Source of the DNA: an uncultured Oscillospiraceae bacterium
GTDB lineage: Bacteria; Bacillota; Clostridia; Oscillospirales; Oscillospiraceae
Assembly: GCA_934623545.1 (NCBI GenBank)
Contig: CAKTVN010000053.1
Coordinates: forward strand, 1-9,204
DNA: 9,204 nt
Reading direction: 5' to 3'
Position 1 is the stretch's first letter. Every line of letters begins with the position of its first letter. A program made the position numbers and the translations under genes. This document shows, in pieces, positions 7,225 to 9,204 of the stretch. Below the pieces are notes generated by a model. That model was not told the origin of the DNA and did no database searches. It saw only the letters and a program-made list of their open reading frames with translations.

Positions 7225-9072
7225 ATGCGTATCTTATTTGACAGCAAGCTCTCTCAGTTCAAGACGCCCTTCGGCGTCCTGCGCCCGGGGGAGCGCTGTA
7301 CCATGCACATTCAGATCCCCGTCAGCTGCCGCACCCGGCAGGTAGAGCTGCTGCTCCTGCGGGAAGCCAGCGAGCCGGAGCGGGAAATTTCCATGCAGCG
7401 CGGCGCGGTGGGCGAGCTCTATGAGAGCTACGGCTGCACCTTCGCGCTCGAGCAGGCGGGGCTTTTCTTCTACTGCTTCCGCGTCACAACGGAAAACGAA
7501 CAGTTCCGCCTGTACAAGCAGGGGAACGACACCAACATGGAGGCGGGCGACCTCTGGCAGCTCAGCTGCGTGGAGGACTGCTTCCCGGTGCCCGAGGCGA
7601 TGCAGGGCGCGGTCATGTACCAGATTTTCCCTGACCGCTTTTACCAGTCCGGCGTCTGCGACTGCGCGCAGAAGCTCCAGCCCTATTGGGTCCACGAGAG
7701 CACGGACGACGTGCCGGTCTATCTCCCGGACGCGCGCGGGGAGGTACTGAACAACGACTTTTTCGGCGGAAATCTCAACGGCATTCGCGAAAAGTTGCCG
7801 TATCTGCGATCGCTCGGCGTTGAAATTCTCTATCTCAACCCCATTTTCATGGCGTTCTCCAGCCATCGCTATGATACATATGATTATAAGCGCATCGACC
7901 CGATGCTCGGTACGGAGGCGGATTTTTCCGCACTCTGCGCCGACGCGCATGAGCTCGGCATGAAGATCGTGCTCGACGGCGTGTTCTCGCACGTCGGCAG
8001 CCGCAGCCCCTATTTCCAGAGCGCCATCGCAGACCCCAATTCGCCGTACCGCAGCTGGTTCCAGTTCAAGCACTATCCTGACGTCTATGAGAGCTGGTGG
8101 GGCATCACGACCCTTCCGTGCATCGACAAGACGAACGAGGATTATATGCGCTTCATCATGGACGGCGACGACTGCGTGCTGGCGCACTGGCTTCGCCTCG
8201 GCGCGGACGGCTACCGGCTCGACGTCGTCGATGAGCTTCCGGACGCGTTCCTTGCGCGCCTGCGGGAGCGCCTGCGCGAATTAAAGCCTGACGCCATCCT
8301 CATCGGCGAGGTCTGGGAGGATGCCTCGAACAAGGTCGCCTACGGCGTGCGCCGCCGGTATTTTACCGCGCAGCAGCTGGACTCCGTCATGAATTATCCC
8401 TGGCAGAAAGCCATCTTGCGCTATGTGCGCGGCGAGGACGGGGGAGAGGCGCTCGGCGAGCGGATCATGACCATCGCGGAGAACTATCCGCCGGACGTGC
8501 TGCACGCGGTCATGAATATTCTCTCCACACACGACACGCCGCGCGCGCTGACTGCGCTGATCGATCCGACCGACGGCGACCGCGCGGATCTTGCGCAGCG
8601 GCACATGGACGCGCCAACGCGCGAATGGGCGCTGCATCTGCTGCGCATGGCGGCATTTTTGCAGTTTACGCTCCCCGGCGCGCCCTGTATCTACTACGGC
8701 GACGAAGCCGGGATGGACGGCTACCGCGACCCCTTCAACCGGAAATTTTTTCCCTGGGGCAGGGAGGACGAGGCGCTTCAGGCGTTCTATGCCTCGCTCG
8801 CGCAGCTCAAGCGCGAAGCGCCCGCGCTTCGGCGCGGCGATGTGACCGTTCTGGAGGCGGGAAATGGGCGGCTTTTGTTCCTGCGCCGCAGCGAGACGCA
8901 AACGCTTGCCGTCTGCTGCAACCGCTCCGCGCAGCCCTGGCGGCTGCCGAGCGGCGGTCGGCTGCGCCTTGGCGGCGGGCTGCTCGAATGCACGGAGGAT
9001 TTCGTCGTGCTCGACTCCTGCGGCTACTGTGTGATCGAAAAGCAGAGCCGCAGCGCAGCAGGGAAGCGCTGA
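7225..9072 (+). CDS. Cytoplasmic GH13 alpha-glucanase (neopullulanase/cyclomaltodextrinase-like)
   Basis: The 615-residue protein has an N-terminal beta-rich domain (about 1-125), a GH13 (beta/alpha)8 barrel and a short C-terminal beta domain ending near GYCVIEK. The barrel opens with YQIFPDRF (132-139). NDFFGGNLNGIREKLPYLRS and HRYDTYDYKRIDP follow, typical of the neopullulanase/amylopullulanase-related subfamilies. Conserved regions: I, DGVFSH (251-256); V, LPCID (297-301); II, GYRLDVVDE with nucleophile D333; III, LIGEVW with acid/base E362; IV, STHDTPR with H436 and D437. The catalytic triad is complete. There is no signal peptide or membrane segment, so it should act inside the cell on glycogen-derived or imported dextrins. 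Region V differs from the MPKLN of classical neopullulanases, so exact specificity (alpha-1,4, alpha-1,6 or both) is undetermined. AGGA at 7216-7219 lies 5 nt before the ATG. It may read through from glgP or have its own promoter. A strong terminator follows. Confidence 0.9.
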   Translation: MRILFDSKLSQFKTPFGVLRPGERCTMHIQIPVSCRTRQVELLLLREASEPEREISMQRGAVGELYESYGCTFALEQAGLFFYCFRVTTENEQFRLYKQGNDTNMEAGDLWQLSCVEDCFPVPEAMQGAVMYQIFPDRFYQSGVCDCAQKLQPYWVHESTDDVPVYLPDARGEVLNNDFFGGNLNGIREKLPYLRSLGVEILYLNPIFMAFSSHRYDTYDYKRIDPMLGTEADFSALCADAHELGMKIVLDGVFSHVGSRSPYFQSAIADPNSPYRSWFQFKHYPDVYESWWGITTLPCIDKTNEDYMRFIMDGDDCVLAHWLRLGADGYRLDVVDELPDAFLARLRERLRELKPDAILIGEVWEDASNKVAYGVRRRYFTAQQLDSVMNYPWQKAILRYVRGEDGGEALGERIMTIAENYPPDVLHAVMNILSTHDTPRALTALIDPTDGDRADLAQRHMDAPTREWALHLLRMAAFLQFTLPGAPCIYYGDEAGMDGYRDPFNRKFFPWGREDEALQAFYASLAQLKREAPALRRGDVTVLEAGNGRLLFLRRSETQTLAVCCNRSAQPWRLPSGGRLRLGGGLLECTEDFVVLDSCGYCVIEKQSRSAAGKR

Positions 9073-9093
9073 CGTTTTCTTTCAGAAATTATA

Positions 9094-9130
9094 AAAGCCT
9101 CCGTATGACCGAATGGTCATACGGAGGTTT
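9094..9130 (+). terminator. Rho-independent terminator of the glycogen cluster
   Basis: A perfect 13-bp stem, CCTCCGTATGACC (9098-9110) and GGTCATACGGAGG (9115-9127), closes a GAAT loop. It starts about 25 nt after the GH13 stop codon, with an A-run before and TTT then a T-rich stretch (TTTCATACTATTTT) after. The T-tract is interrupted, but the stem is strong. The flanking A and T runs could let it work on both strands. It is the only convincing intrinsic terminator in the window and supports the GH13 gene as the last gene of the cluster. Confidence 0.88.
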
Positions 9131-9138
9131 CATACTAT

Positions 9139-9165
9139 TTTCTGATTAAATTCTTTAATCAGAAA
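9139..9165. repeat. Perfect 12-bp AT-rich inverted repeat
   Basis: TTTCTGATTAAA (9139-9150) and TTTAATCAGAAA (9154-9165) are exact reverse complements around a three-base loop, TTC. It starts 12 bases after the terminator stem. It is too AT-rich to be a classic terminator stem and could be an operator or part of a repeat element continuing beyond the window. Confidence 0.75.
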
Positions 9166-9186
9166 GGTTCCGCCTTTGGCGTAACC
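9166..9186. repeat. 9-bp inverted repeat abutting the previous one
   Basis: GGTTCCGCC (9166-9174) and GGCGTAACC (9178-9186) pair at 8 of 9 positions around a TTT loop. It begins on the base directly after the preceding inverted repeat. Its right arm runs into GTAACCGAT (9181-9189), a word also present at 7032-7040 at the outer tip of the long palindrome. No gene is visible from 9073 to the window end. Confidence 0.55.
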
Positions 9187-9204
9187 GATTCCGTGATTTT
9201 GATA

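Noticed and set aside
7234..8187. Minus-strand open frame (317 codons) antisense to the GH13 gene
   Set aside because: Shadow of strong third-position GC bias; it overlaps conserved GH13 regions and has no independent support.
8625..9149. Plus-strand frame running out of the GH13 gene through the terminator (174 codons)
   Set aside because: It starts inside the GH13 coding region in another frame, has an Ala/Arg-rich shadow composition and crosses the terminator stem.
9139..9165. AT-rich inverted repeat as a second terminator for the cluster
   Set aside because: No G/C-rich stem and no following T-tract; the stronger stem-loop just upstream already serves this purpose.

Overview
The window carries a glycogen metabolism cluster, all on the + strand: the 3' end of glgB (branching enzyme), then complete glgC and glgD (ADP-glucose pyrophosphorylase and its catalytically degenerate partner), glgA (glycogen synthase), glgP (glycogen phosphorylase) and an intracellular GH13 alpha-glucanase. 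The order glgB-C-D-A-P matches the classical Bacillus-type glgBCDAP operon. A GlgD paralogue next to GlgC, Firmicutes-style AGGAGG ribosome sites, and GC-rich genes with strong G/C third-position bias suggest a high-GC member of the Clostridia, perhaps a gut Oscillospirales/Ruminococcaceae lineage. The taxon is inferred from style and gene set only.

Layout: positions 1-788 hold the glgB 3' part; 831-2015 glgC; 2041-3153 glgD; 3150-4583 glgA, overlapping glgD by 4 nt; 4617-7028 glgP. The five genes are separated by 42, 25, -4 and 33 nt and almost certainly share a transcript whose promoter lies upstream of the window. A 196-nt AT-richer gap follows, nearly filled by a roughly 160-bp imperfect palindrome. 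The GH13 gene is at 7225-9072. It is followed by a strong 13-bp stem-loop terminator and two more back-to-back inverted repeats running to the window edge.

How the genes work together: GlgC makes ADP-glucose from glucose-1-phosphate and ATP, probably modulated by GlgD. GlgA polymerises it into alpha-1,4-glucan and GlgB adds alpha-1,6 branches. GlgP removes glucose-1-phosphate from chain ends, and the cytoplasmic GH13 enzyme probably opens phosphorylase-limited or short branched dextrins, the role GlgX fills in enterobacteria. No glgX is seen here.

The proteins are ordinary for their families and no new enzymatic system is evident. The least explained structure is non-coding: the long palindrome between glgP and the GH13 gene, which looks like a MITE-type or other intergenic repeat, and the run of inverted repeats at the right edge that shares the word GTAACCGAT with it. 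Large minus-strand ORFs antisense to these genes are by-products of codon bias and are not annotated.
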